Positions 43,880 through 56,095 of a stretch of 64,000 nt of DNA are shown piece after piece. Positions within the stretch are counted from its first letter, which is position 1. Each line of letters starts with the position of its first letter. A program made the translations under genes and the position numbers. Source of the stretch: Isoetes taiwanensis (lineage: Eukaryota > Streptophyta > Lycopodiopsida > Isoetales > Isoetaceae); assembly GCA_021234155.1 (NCBI GenBank), contig JAJEKV010000036.1:10119426-10183425 (forward strand), read 5' to 3'. The notes under the pieces are model-generated. The model had not been told where the DNA came from, did no database searches, and was given only the letters and a program-made list of their open reading frames with translations.

Positions 43880-44250
43880 ATTGAGCATAACTGTTGGATA
43901 GGCATATTCACCCCTTATTCCTTAATCTACACCGTACGTAAAGTTCCTCGTTTGTGGGGTATGCAAGTACAAAATTTGGTATACTATATAACAAGATTCA
44001 CAAAATACTATAAGATTTCAAGGAAATACTATATGGTGTTAATTTTGTACGTGCAAAATACAATTATGAGGGCTCTCGCTGTCCTACGTCACCCCCCGTG
44101 TGAATATGCACCCAAACCAAAGGGGGTTTTAGGGGGAATTTAATTTAAATGTGTTGGAATGCAATGGTTTATGTTTGCATTAATATTATGTGTTGTTTAT
44201 TAATATTATGTGTTGTTATGTTGGGAAATTTTTTGGGCCCTTCGGGCCCT
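43880..44250 (+). repeat. Foldback-family repeat copy B
   Basis: It repeats the core of copy A (CTGTTGGATAGGCATATTCA to GGCTCTCGCTGTCCTACGTC). It then has a right arm with GAATATGCACCCAAACCAAA, an AT-rich part with ATTAATATTATGTGTTGTT twice, and a terminal hairpin GGGCCCTTCGGGCCC at about 44,235-44,249. It is almost collinear with 49,480-49,875. Confidence 0.75.
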
Positions 44251-46560
44251 AATATATGCACAAAAAAGAACGACATGCAAGAGCAGGATTAAAACAATTT
44301 AAAAGTAGAATTAGGAAATGCTGAGTAATATATATTTTCGTGGTCCCAATACATGGGAATAAGTGTAGTTATCATATGTTATGAAGTTTTGCCAACCTTC
44401 AATTGGTGCAAACCTTATCACATAATTATGAAATCTATTAATATCATCAGAGTAAGGAATTATATTATGTAATCAAATTCAATCATTCACCAAATTACAA
44501 GAAATAAAACTGCAGCCTAATGATAGCCTTATCAAGTTCTTATTTCATAACTGCCAGCCCTAGTGACTGCACAAAAACCCTTGTAAGCACGATATTGAAC
44601 ATTTTCGCATTCCATCTTATCTACTTTCAGGCCTGAAAGTGCAACTTCAAGAACCTTAAAGCCAACTAGTAAGGTCTGTAGAAATTATGTGATGCCATGG
44701 TAAATTAATGACTATAGCATCCCTCATAGATAGCCCGGTAGGCAGCCTCTATAGCTCGGCACCATTTCCTCACATATTCTCCAGGTGGGATCAATCTCAT
44801 AGTTTTCATCCTCACCATTCACATTCTATGTTGCCGCTCTACAATGGTGATATGCAACAAGCCTTGTCTTGCGGGCGCGATTCGCTAACGTGATAAATAC
44901 TCATGAAATAAGATCTGCCTGTAAAGGTATTGCCACACAGATGAGACAGCCGAACATATGGCAAATTATGCATCACTTATTATCGTATGCAAAATCCTTT
45001 CATATCCGCTTCAAGACTTCAACTAACAAGGATGCATTGTGTTCAGCGCCCTAATATTGTAGCATAAGAAAACAAATGTTCAATTCCACGACACGCTTTG
45101 CGGTGAGCAAGCTCCACGACCGCCGCCGAGAAGATAAACAACGGGATATGTAAAACAAATACAAGAACACGGTAATATTTTAATTATTCCGCCATTCCGC
45201 GAATGCTTACAAGTCGCTTTGTTCATTCGCAGCTGACTTGCCATGCGAAGAGCAAGCTCCACGACACGCAAGAGAAGATAAACACCATGATATGTAAAAG
45301 GAATACAAGAACAAACAACAAGGTTTAGTTTAGGGCAGATGGACAAACAAATGGTACAGATCCGGGAGGAGCAGCCACGACTTCAACCTCGGATTTGCAT
45401 CCATACTTCGGCCCAAGCCAAGCTTTACGGTTTGCCGTCATGCCATGCTCGTCAGTGATTGAATGCCATAGGTTAACACCAATGGGCCGGAGCTCTAAAT
45501 CATGAGGTCGTGTTGAAGATTTTACCATGGCTATTTTGATGAGTCTTACCTAATTCTTTCAATGCTATGAAACAAACAATGGGTCATTTACGTAAAAGCT
45601 TCAAATGTAAGTCATTATTTGGGCAATCTTGAATTCTAGCACTATGAAAGATTCACTTGAAGCTGAACCTAGTGGTGCTCTTGTAGCCACAAAATAGAAG
45701 TAACACCACAACAAGGGCTCGATAATCGCTGCCGCGAATGTAACAAATTGGGCCACTCGCCCGACATTGCAATGAAGATCCTAGATCGATGAGGAGTCCA
45801 AACGATAGCCTCAAGAATCTCGCAGATCTTCTAGACCTCATCGAAAGAAACGATGGCAAAATAATAAAAGGAAATCCGAGCATATATAGCGAGGAGGCGT
45901 GTCCAAACGAAAGAACCGATGGCAAGATCCCTTTTTCCCCGCAAAGATCCTAAGAAGGGAGGCCACATTCTTCAAACAAGCGATGAAGCCGCCATTCCTA
46001 AGCATGGCATCATATTGCTCAAGGGTCGTATTTAGGGTAATGTAGAGGCATTTGGAAAACATAAGGGCAAGGATTCTCGCTAACGGTAGAGTAAGGGCGT
46101 TGATCCGGAACCGAATTATGAGCAGGAACATGCGATGGGATTTAACACGCATTCTCTTTTTTTTTAAGCTTGTCCCAAACACACACGGTTTATTAGATAT
46201 TCCCCGTGGCAAAACCGGTTTCTCTATCGTTTGTAAAACCAAATCGAGACGAATGCCCGTAACCAACAACGAAGCAAGCAATTCTTCTTACAGAAAAACC
46301 GAAGGCCGCTTTGGTGTTGTGCCACCACACGGCCTTCTTTTGCTCGGACTTTCCACGACCACCCGCCATAGCTAACCGACTACACAATTACCCCCTCCAA
46401 CAAATCTCCTCTTGTGATAGCTATAAGCAATCTTGATCTCGATATAACCAACAAACTTCTCACAACTCACAAACCTAAATCCCCTTTTAGTTCACGAACC
46501 CTAAAATTCCTGAAAAAAACCCTAAAATCAACACCACAGGATTTGCCCCTTTTTCTAAAA
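44251..46560. other. Mostly non-coding; weak gag-like zinc-knuckle remnant near 45,745
   Basis: At about 45,742-45,770 the plus strand encodes CRECNKLGHSP. A one-base shift leads on to HCNEDPRSMRSPNDSLKNLA, which resembles a retroelement gag zinc knuckle and tail. At 45,085-45,300 a block with AGCAAGCTCCACGAC and GAGAAGATAAACA is present twice. On the minus strand, from Met about 46,369, MAGGRGKSEQKKAVWWHNTK could be the start of an unidentified protein, preceded (46,390-46,560) by sequence with several AAACCCTAAA-type words. Confidence 0.35.
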
Positions 46561-46569
46561 TCAACGGCT

Positions 46570-46692
46570 AACAAAAGGGTGCACTCTAGAAATACTATTT
46601 AGTACACCTGGATGAATACGACCACCAAATCATATGAAAACCTTAGAGAAAACAGTATAAAAACAGAAAAAAAACCCCCTGTTATAATGCTA
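46570..46692 (+). repeat. Foldback-family terminal module
   Basis: The module runs from GGGTGCACTCTAGAAATACT to CCCCCTGTTATAATGCTACA. Related modules occur at 49,211-49,326 and 50,858-50,985 on the same strand, and at 29,905-30,030 on the opposite strand. Confidence 0.75.
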
Positions 46693-46797
46693 CATATTCG
46701 AAACGAGAGGTGTCCAGAGGCTCCAACATACAGTTTGGGCCGTAGGATTGACAGATCCGACGACTGTGGTAGTCCAGGGTGCACCTCGTTTAGAATA

Positions 46798-46912
46798 TGA
46801 ATATGCACCCAAACAAAAGGGGGTTTAAGGGGGAATTTAATTTTAATGGATGTAATGTAATGGTTTGTGTTATAGGTTCAAAAATTTTTTTGCCCCTTCG
46901 GGGCAATGAAAA
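46798..46912 (-). repeat. Foldback-family arm, exact inverted partner of 43,247-43,319
   Basis: 46,798-46,870 is identical, base for base, to the reverse complement of 43,247-43,319. It continues into a poly-T/hairpin terminus, GCCCCTTCGGGGC, at about 46,891-46,905. Confidence 0.85.
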
Positions 46913-49205
46913 TTGTGTATGAATGTTGTGTACATTGCTATAGGTTCTTGTGCCTAAGACAGTGTGGCCTTGAAGACCACTTATAGTTGCCAAAAAATTT
47001 ATATCATTGTGAGGGTCTCCATTCTACATATTGGAATACAAAACGAAACTCTACAATATTGATGAAAAAAATAATGCTAAAGAGAATGCATTTATGATGT
47101 AAACCACTTACAATATCCCTAGGTAGTAGAATTCCATATGCTAGACATGTTAGAACATGTGTTTAGGAAATGGAGCCATGAAGGATGTCACGTTTGTTTA
47201 AGTCACTAGTCAAATCACAATGATACTAAGTAAGCAGACACAGTAAGAAAAATAAAGAGGTGTGCAACCAAACATCTTATTCTGAAATGTAATCTTGTAA
47301 GTACATGTATTGCCAATATATGATAGCATGATAGAACTAAATCAAATTTTCCAGATGTTTTCAATGAACCTGTAAAACCAGAGCAAGATTGGCCCATGAA
47401 AAGTGCATCACCTCTTAGTAAAACATAACATAACAGTGAGTTTGAAGAAAGGCTGCAAAAAATGAAAGACTGATGATCATGGTTACCAGCAAATATAAAA
47501 AGTTCTTCAAGTCGTTATCTTACATACCAAATATTCCATGGCTATAAGGCACATCTTTGTACACATCTTCTCAAATATCTATGTATATAGCAAAGCCAAT
47601 AGTAAGGCCACTGGAAAAAATCACAAATATTAGTTGTTATTGAGCCACATGCATAACACAATTTTAGAATAGCCAAGTTACACCAACAAAGCAACAGTGT
47701 CTTTGAAATACACGGAAACACGAAAAACGTACCAAACTATCCATGTATCAAGACAAAGCTGCTCGCCAGTACTTAAAGCCCCTGTGCCAAGAGATATGGC
47801 TAATCTTTGCATGACAACCACATGGTGCTGCCTGCCTGATACCCTGTTAGCCTGTTCTGAAGCCTGATAGCTGCCCTGCATTTTAACTTCATAACTTGCA
47901 CCAGACATGCCATTAAATAACTTGCATCTGCTGTTTAAGGGATACATGCTTACCTCAGCATATGATAGATTCAGGGAAATGTCAGGAGGCATCAGGGGCC
48001 GCATTTGAAGCAGGCTTCACACTAGACTTTCGATTCTACCTGAACACTGGAGCAGAAGCCAAGGAGTCAGAGGTTTGCTTACGGTCCTGCAAATCAAAAT
48101 GAAAACCCAATTCATAATGTAACACAAATATGAAACGAAATGTTGGTATCTACCTCTCATCAGAAAAGAAGGCTAGAAGTGCCACAATTACAAAAGCAAT
48201 TTGGATTTGATAAAAGAGGTAAACGAACTGGTTAGTGGACCGGTTAAGTCCCTCACGATATCTATCTTGGTCAAAACCAGGAAGCTTGCAAAAGCAAATG
48301 TAGAGATGAACCTTCAACAGGAAGTTCTGGAAAACAAGGCTGAAACAGATGACAGGGTTGAAGGTATATACAAAGAACTTATATGTGCAGCCAACTAGTT
48401 ACCCCTTACAATATGCAGGCCAGATCGCCAGCAGTTCAATGATCCATAGCCAGTTTTCTTAGAATACATCCTAGACTTGATCGATCTGCCTTTTTGCCAT
48501 TTAAGAGCATGGGAAGTAAATCCACTTAGCCATTAACGGTGCAAGACAGTTAGCAATACCTAATTGTTCCTAAGCTGCAAATGCAAGCTTTGCATCAGGG
48601 AAAATGGCAGATGCAGCTTTAAATCTAGAGAATCCGATTATAAGCAACCCAGAATCGGATATTTATTAATAGTAGAGGCCTGCCTCCAACCCCAAGCAAC
48701 CCCAAGCATGAGACCCATAGCTTAAAAAATCCTTTGAATCACTCGATCATCTAAGCACTGCGGTATGCCCTCAAAGCTTATAGCTTATAATCCGTTGAAC
48801 CTTCCGATCATCTACCTCTGCTCTGATCTGCCTTTACTTGCTCTGATGGCGATTTACTCAGGGCATGAGGACAAACAAATTAACCAGGAGCCTAATCGGA
48901 GTTTTGAATGGGGTAATGCGCCATACTTAGATTGCTTCTCAGATTCTGCTACAAAATGGTCCTCTAAATCCCCTTCACTAGTAAAAACCTCTTTAAAGCT
49001 AATAATCTAGCCATCAGAGAGAACTGTGGAAGCCATAGCGAAAAGAAAACTGCCGGGAATGGTCCTCTAAATCCCCCCTCCACGAACCCTAAAGTTGAAT
49101 GCCTCGTTGCTTGCATGGCCTTCATAAAATTAAATTAATTAAGTTTTTAAGGAACAAAAACATGCATTGCAAAACCATAGTTAAAATGCCATTTAAATAT
49201 GAGAA
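46913..49205. other. No gene identified; one possible exon at 47,955-48,087 (minus)
   Basis: On the minus strand an interval bounded by a good acceptor (TTTGCAG) at about 48,088 and a good donor (GAG|GTAAGC) at about 47,955 reads DRKQTSDSLASAPVFR and SSVKPASNAAPDAS. It has stops between and after these pieces, so it is unsupported as a working exon. Elsewhere nothing is recognisable. Confidence 0.25.
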
Positions 49206-49210
49206 TCCAG

Positions 49211-49326
49211 TGTGCACTCTAGATGTACTGATTAGTATGCCTCGTGCAATACGCCCATGAAATCATATAAAAACCATGCCAAAAAGCGTATAAAATCACA
49301 AAAAAAACCCCCTGTTATAATGCTAC
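49211..49326 (+). repeat. Foldback-family terminal module
   Basis: It runs from TGTGCACTCTAGATGTACTG to CCCCCTGTTATAATGCTACA and leads directly into the 140-bp arm at 49,325. Confidence 0.75.
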
Positions 49327-49817
49327 ATAACAACCATTGACATTAATAACCAACACATAACTACCATTGACATTAATTAACACAACCATTGAGTCCAACA
49401 CATTTAAATTAAAATACCCCTTAAACCCCCTTTGGTTTGGGTGCATATTCACACGGGGGGTGACTCCGGGCAACGAGAGCTGTTGGATAGGCATATTCAC
49501 CTCTTATTCCTTAATCTATACCGTACGTAAAGTTCCTCGTTTGTGGGGTATGCAAGTATAAAATTTGCTATACTGTATAACAAAATTCGCAAAATACTAT
49601 AAGATTTCAAGCGAAATACTATATGGTGTTAATTTCGTACGTGCAAAATACAATTATGAGGGCTCTCGCTGCCCTATGTCACCCCCCGTGTGAATATGCA
49701 CCCAAACCAAAGGGGGTTTAAGGGGTATTTTAATTTAAATGTGTTGGACTCAATGGTTGTGTTAATTAATGTCAATGGTAGTTATGTGTTGGTTATTAAT
49801 GTCAATGGTTGTTATGT
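49325..49817. repeat. Foldback element: 140-bp perfect inverted repeat around a 213-bp spacer
   Basis: The arm 49,325-49,464 is the exact reverse complement of 49,678-49,817. Each arm contains two copies of the ACATAAC-ACCATTGACATTAAT theme and ends with CATATTCACACGGGGGGTGA. The spacer is the family core also seen at 43,360-43,545 and 43,890-44,090. Transcription through it would yield a long perfect hairpin. No coding capacity. Confidence 0.95.
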
Positions 49818-50113
49818 GTTGGGGGATTTAATTTTTATATGGTTTGTGTTGCAAAGAATTTTTTTTGGCCTCTTGGGGGCCTTAGGGACGTCACCTCCCC
49901 CCCCGGTGTGACAAAAATTTTAAAATTCAAACCAGAAAAAAACTAGAATTAATTTGAGGCTTTCATCACCTGTAGCTTTTGAATTTGACCATAATAAAAC
50001 AAATAGAACATAAGTAAAAGTTACCATAAAGATAGAGCAGATTGATCCCATTAGTCTGAAAGTCATAAAGTTTGCAACACAAAGAAAACCCCCTGTTATT
50101 ATGCTACATATTG
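49818..50113 (+). repeat. Foldback-family flank with terminal hairpin
   Basis: It has a poly-T run followed by GGCCTCTTGGGGGCC, then sequence that is the reverse complement of 30,640-30,830. It ends with AACCCCCTGTTATTATGCTA. Confidence 0.65.
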
Positions 50114-50629
50114 TTACTTCCGCTACAACTATTTCTCTTTCACAGTGACACCATTGTTTATCAATCCATATGATTTTGGATGCTCCATCTCTAGCTTAAA
50201 GGTAATGCATGATTGACCTTATGGTTTGATTAAAGTTCCAAACATACAATATTAATGCATTCTTGTGGCCACTGTTTGACTGATCTGCATGACATGGAAA
50301 AGGGCGTGGAATAATCCGCCTGTTGTGTGCATAAGAATCTGTTTGTTGATTGAAGCTAAAGGCTGGCTGCTATGAACAATCCAGCAGCCAGGAATATCCA
50401 AGAGTTGGAAGCAAACAGAGGGCCTAAACTTGAATCTGCAGCAAATCTTAGGAAGGAAACAAAGGGGGTTTTGCAGCACTACATTGTAGAATCAGGAAAC
50501 CAATACCTTGTAAAAAAAAACATTATACTAACTGAAGAAACATTAAAAAACGAATACCTTTGTAAGTGTGAGCAAAAAATCCATCTCGTGGTAGTAAAAT
50601 CCACTCCGGCAATAAGAATCCAAGAGGGC

Positions 50630-50800
50630 AAGTACACATGCATATACACACATGCACACACATGCACTTGCACTTGCACTTGCAGATGCATCTACATGCA
50701 CATGCACATGCACATGAACATGAACATGCACATGCACACACATGCACATGCACGTGCACATGCACATGCATACACATGCGCAGTGTTCATGCACAAACAC
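50630..50800. repeat. Hexanucleotide microsatellite (CACATG)n and variants
   Basis: Repeats of CACATG, CACTTG, GAACATG and similar units. They give spurious His/Met/Cys-rich frames on both strands. Confidence 0.9.
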
Positions 50801-50857
50801 ATGCAGAGAAAGACAACAACCCTCGGATTGTTCCAACCAACGAAAATCAACGGCCCA

Positions 50858-50990
50858 TAAAGGGTGCACTCTAGAAATACTATTTAGTACACCTCAACGA
50901 ATACAACAACGAAATCATAGAAAAACCATGTGAAAAAACGTATAAAAATCTAAAAGTAACCCCCTGTTATTGTCCTACATATTCATGAAC
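50858..50990 (+). repeat. Foldback-family terminal module
   Basis: It starts GGGTGCACTCTAGAAATACT, as at 46,580, and ends AACCCCCTGTTATTGTCCTA. Confidence 0.75.
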
Positions 50991-51079
50991 AAATGCAAGA
51001 CAAAATGCCAGATCAAAAGGGACCTACATCGTTTATGACATCTTAAGTACTGCAACTAACTGTTACTACATTTAACAGT

Positions 51080-53613
51080 TGTTGGAGATTATCCTGGGTG
51101 GTCTCCAACTGGGGCCTTACAAAGGTGTTTTGATGGTCAGGACCTCCAGATCACTTGAGGTGATCAATCTGCACTGCAAGACATCTCTGAATTTGCAAGG
51201 AAATACCAAATCCACTAGAATCCCTAAAGCAAGAGAAACTAGCAGTACTTAAACATTCACCAAACCATGTATCTATTTCAAAAGCACTTGAAATCTTTAC
51301 CAAGGTATGCTGGCCAACTCCAGCAAACTGTTGTGCTAAGTCTACAAGCAAAGTGTTTACAGACTTCTTACAAATCAACTTCCTGACTGGGTCAATTTTT
51401 GGTCAATGGCCTGGACAGTGAGCTCGAATTTGCCAAATGCTAAACAATGATCTTCTGTGGTGGAAACAAATTCCCACACCTAGGTATGCTCCTGTAGGTC
51501 ACGTGCATATGTTCACTTGGTTCAAACCAAGCCTAAATTCTTGCTATAACATGCATTGCCCAAGTTTCAAAGGCAGGGCCTGTAACAGTCCTTGCACTCT
51601 AATTGTCAATTCCCTTTCTTTTGTTTTCTCTGCTCTCAGTGTTCACTACTGATGCCTCTGATGATTGCTTGGATACTAGATATGCCTACCAACTAACAGA
51701 TGATTCAAAGAAGAGATCTATTTTTGGTCTTTCTCACAGGACATGTGCTCTGCAGGACGTTTCAATTTTTTTCTTTTTCTAACAGTGACTTAAGCAAGCA
51801 CTAATTGTATTTTGCTCAATTCCTTCATGCTCAAGTGTAAATGACAATGCATAGCAAAATGAGTTCAATCATGCTTTCACACGCTCTTTTCCCAAATTCC
51901 GATTTTCATTAAGTCAAAACAACAAATTCACAACACAGGGTATTCAAGAATGTCCGACTGGATCATCCAAGAACAACTAAATCAAAATAAACTTCAAGTT
52001 TCAAAAGATTCAAGGATATTTCATCATATGTGCCTCAGATCTTGATTTCCGAAGCAGGAGGATTTTCTGCAAGCTCTGTAGACGTCACGACTTCACGTTC
52101 CTAGTCTTCAAATCCGCTTATGGCCCTCGAAAAAATTTCAGTAGAACTAACCCCTTTTTAAAATCCCTTGTTTCCGGCCGGATCTTGGCAAATTCGCAAT
52201 CAAGGCTACGGTTTTGGTTTAATTCAACTGTTCTTTAGGTGGAGTAGGACAAAATCGACCAACAGAGGCAATGATTACTTCGTTTGGCTCAACAGAATGG
52301 AGATTTCTTGGCAAATTCAAATTTTAGGGTTCAGTCCGATATATCCCACAGGCCTGAATGAAAAAATATGTCCAGGTATAAATACAGATCCATTTTCTAT
52401 TTTCTTGATTACGTGGTCTCCTCCCACGCCAAGCTCGGCTCGTGTTTCGACTTGGCATGCCAGGGAGGACGCCACTTGGCAGAGGATGAGAGAGTGGATA
52501 GATGGGGGGGTAGATGTAGGTAGGTTTTGCCATTTTTTCAATGAGGCACGTTTCCCAATGTCTTCAATATCTAGGTCAAAACAAGGTCTTTTTTTTTGGA
52601 TTTTCAAAGGTCAAGAGGACATATTTTTTTGTGCTTTATGACATGAAAGCTTCATCTTGATGAACAGAGCACATTGTTTTTTCTTTTTGGGTATAGTGGG
52701 GCTTGAGGTGGGATGGTAATAGGTAAAAAAAGTGGCAATAGGTGAAGATGTAGTGGAAAGGTGAAAATAGGTCAATTAGGGTAAACAAGGCTAGTAGGTT
52801 CACTTCCCAAGGTAATTTGATCATTAGGTTGACCAATTTTTGAGTTTGGTCAAAACTTGCCTAGTCATCATTTGATGATGAGGAGTGATGTGATGATGTG
52901 GAAATTTGGTGCTTAGGTGGCAACATGATGAATGAGACATGAAAGAGGTGAATGATGAATGGACCAAAGTAGCTTTGGAGGTGATGACATGTGTATCTAG
53001 TCATCATGCCATGTCACTTGGAGATGGTGACTGGGCATTTTTTGTGTTTTTTGTGTCTTTTGTGCTTAGCACATATGTTTTTTTACTTTAGCTACTTGGT
53101 ATGGAGTGTGTGATAATGGAATGGCAAAGCATGAGATGAAAATGATGATACAGAGTTTGATGCTAGGCAACTTTTAGGTTTGACAACTTCCTTGGAAAAT
53201 GTGCCCTAGGTAATGGTAGGACAACTATGAAACACATGGTTACATATGAAATACATGATGGTATAGGATGTGAAAAGGCAATGAAGGTGAAAAAATAGGA
53301 TAAGGATGGTGGTATGATGGAGCAAAGGGCAAATAGAGAATCATCACAACATGAGAAAGATAAATACCATATCATAGCTTGCCATCTTCACAGGGGTCTT
53401 CCAAACCTCATAAGTGTCTTCAGAGCTAGAGAATGTACTCAATCCTTGGAGTTTGAGTTGTGAACTTGTGTCTTGACTTAAAGTCATCCTTTGGGTTCTT
53501 CATCAGCATTTTTGGTCTTCAAGTCTTTTGGCCTCAGTATTCTTGGTCTTCAAATTTTGCCTGTGATATTGCTCAGGAGCCTTGTACAGGTTGCCTGCTA
53601 TAGCCAGGCAACA
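51080..53613 (-). repeat. 3' LTR of the 11.1-kb retrotransposon
   Basis: The left copy. It starts TGTTGGAGATTATCCTGGGT and ends AGCCAGGCAACA in plus-strand reading. Differences from the right LTR are scattered substitutions plus small indels concentrated at 52,040-52,520. Confidence 0.93.
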
Positions 53614-54353
53614 TGATGCTAAACAAAGGAAAGGATGTGGCTGGTCCCCTCAGCCTGTGATATTCAGTTAGAAAACTTGACTATGAATAAGAATATGCAG
53701 ACTGACAGGTGGTCTTCAGAAATTGTTGGAATAATTGACATGATCAGCAGCAGTGTTCTTCTTGTTCTGTTTGAACTTGTGTTTCTGAGTTGCCTTTAGG
53801 TGAGTGACTATGGGAGGCAACTTTTGGTAGCAGCTTGACAAGATTTGGAAGCAATGGTCATATGTTTCAGGCTATAGTGATCAGATGGATATGGAAGGAA
53901 AACAAATGAACCTGGAATGATACTTAAAAATTGTTAGTATCTTCTGCAACAGCTTTTCTCCATGGATGCATAGCTGCTTGATGGGAATCTGCATTTGACA
54001 AGAATACAAGTCTCATGTATATGCAGGCTAAGTCATATCCTGATGAGTTTGATCAGTCTGATGGGTCTGGCAAGTGGTGCAAAATGTTAGCATCAACAAT
54101 ATAAACTCTTGCTCAGCCTGAAGCAGCATTTTGTTTGAAATCTGGCCTTCAATCAGCAACCATCTTCTCTCTGAAAGTGTAAACTGCTTAATAATAAAAC
54201 TTACTTTACTTAGAACTCTATGTTTTGTTTGATTTTCTTTCTTTTTTCTTTTTTATGTCTTTTATCATTTTAAATCTGAAATACTAACAAAGACTCTGAC
54301 AGCCATTTCTCAGAATTATCATATACTTCCTAACTAAAAGCACTACAATATGT
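53614..54353 (-). other. 3' non-coding internal region of the retrotransposon
   Basis: About 740 bases between the end of the integrase frame and the 3' LTR without coding potential. Confidence 0.6.
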
Positions 54354-55479
54354 TTACTCAAATAAGATCAGGCAGATATGCTGCTCCCAATACCTTTTCA
54401 AGTGCAATGTGTTTATAGGATTAGCTAGCAATCTCCCTGTACCAATTTCTTGCAAAAGATAAGAATTTGTACCTGCAATTGCATGGATCTTGAAAGGACC
54501 TTCCCATAGGCCATCAAATTTACCTGCTGAATCTTCCTTTGCTTTATTCCACTTGAGCACCAATTCATCTACTTTGAAACTTCCTTGTAACTTGTGTGCA
54601 GCTTTGAAAGCTGCTACATCCTTAGCTTTTTTCCTCAGGTTCAAATTCTCAGCTTCCAGCCTCTCTTCTTCAAGCATCAGCAACTTCTCATACCTGTCTT
54701 TGTAAGCATCCTCTAGTTGCATCTGGATCTTCATTGCCAACCTGAGTGATGGCAACTCTAGCTCAACTGGCACCACAGCTTCAACACCATAGACAAGGCT
54801 AAAAGGTGTATGGTTAGTAGCATTTTTCACAGTGGTCCTATATGCCCACAATGCATCATGCAGTTTAATATACCAATCTTTTTTATGAACTTCAACTGTT
54901 TTTTTTTAGAATGCTCTTCAATACTTTATTTGTTGATTCAGCTTGCCCATTGCCTTGAGGATAATAGGCAGAACTTTTCACATGCTTGACCTTTAATGCT
55001 TTCAGTAAATTACTAATGACATCATTTATGAACTGTGTTCCCCTATCAGATACAATTTTGAAGGGAATGCCAAACCTAGTGCATATGTGCTCATGTAAAA
55101 CTCTAGCAGTTGTCAGAGCATTTGCCTGTCTAAGTGGAGTTGCTTCCACCCATTTAGTAAAATAATCTGTAGCAACTAGGATGTATTCATGCCGACCTTG
55201 AGATTCAAGAAATATAGGCCCTATAAAATCCAATCCCCAAATTTGAAAAGGGCCAGGAGATACAATACCAGTAAGAGCAGCAGGTTGAAGGATTCTTCTA
55301 CCATGAATTTGACATTTATGGCATCTTTTGATTGTTTCATAACAATCTTTGAACAAACTTGGCCAGAAGTAGCCTGACCTGATGATCTTCTTTGCAGTGG
55401 TTTCAGCTGCAAAATGCCCACCACAAATGCCTTCATGACATGCCTCCACAATCAGCTTCGACTTCGGATCTGTTGACAC
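54354..55479 (-). pseudogene. Integrase of the 11.1-kb retrotransposon
   Basis: From 55,479: an HHCC zinc-binding part (HEGICGGHFAAETTAKKI ... CHKCQIHG). Then the catalytic core follows, with Asp in WGLDFIGPIF, Asp in KIVSDRGTQFINDV and Glu in NGQAESTNKVLKSIL. A poly-A/T slip near 54,895 changes frame. The next segment (54,851-54,354) has MWAYRTTVKNATNHTPFSLV and ends with GLWEGPFKIHAIAGTNSYLL. It inserts the cDNA into host chromatin. No chromodomain was seen. Confidence 0.9.
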
Positions 55480-56095
55480 ATCTCAACAAAGACCCCATTA
55501 TGATCAATCTTGCACAACACATCTCCTACCATCTTGAATGTTTTAGCTTTAGCTCTAAATCTTCTGGTTTGCTTAGTATCCATGTTTTTAGGCAGCTCTC
55601 CATTCTGCAGAAATTCAATAAGGTCAAATTGCCAATCCTCATTTATCTTGCTAGACAAAACAAGGTTGGTAGAGTCTCCAGGTCTCTGAGGTGTTTCCAT
55701 GTCCTGCAATCCTTCAAAATCCTCAAATTCAAAAGCTCTCTCAGAGATAATCACTAGGGCTCTTAATGGTTTTGACTGTTTTGACACTAAGATCATAATC
55801 TTGAATTTTGCGTGCCCACCGCATAATTTGGCTTTGCTTTGACTTTTCTGAAATAATAATGGAAGGGGATTTTGGTGTATGAGCACCTTTACCTCATTGT
55901 GTTGAACAATATGTCCAAGTCTTTGTAGGAACCACATTATTCTGCAAAGACTTTTTTCCAATCTAGCATATCTCATTTCGTAATTCGACCATATCTTGCT
56001 TGTAAAGGCTATTATGCCATGATCCCGTAGTAGAGAAATGCCAACAAACCTTTGTTAGTGATACTTATATAAGCCTTAAAAAAGGAAGATTATGA
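55452..56095 (-). pseudogene. RT-linked RNase H and connection region
   Basis: The frame from 55,976 begins MRYARLEKSLCRIMWFLQRL and continues GHIVQHNEVKVLIHQNPLPL, the C-terminal half of the RNase H that follows RT in Ty3/gypsy. After it come an acidic spacer and the sequence leading to the integrase. The N-terminal part of the RNase H (55,980-56,095) is poorly preserved and out of frame. Confidence 0.7.

Noticed and set aside
44222-44255. Helitron 3' end (hairpin followed by CTAA)
   Set aside because: One copy has CTAA after the hairpin, but the copies at 46.9 kb and 49.9 kb do not have CTRR there, and long inverted arms are not a Helitron feature.
50523-50874. Cys/His/Met-rich open frames on both strands
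   Set aside because: They are translations of the CACATG microsatellite. All frames stay open because the repeat unit lacks stops.
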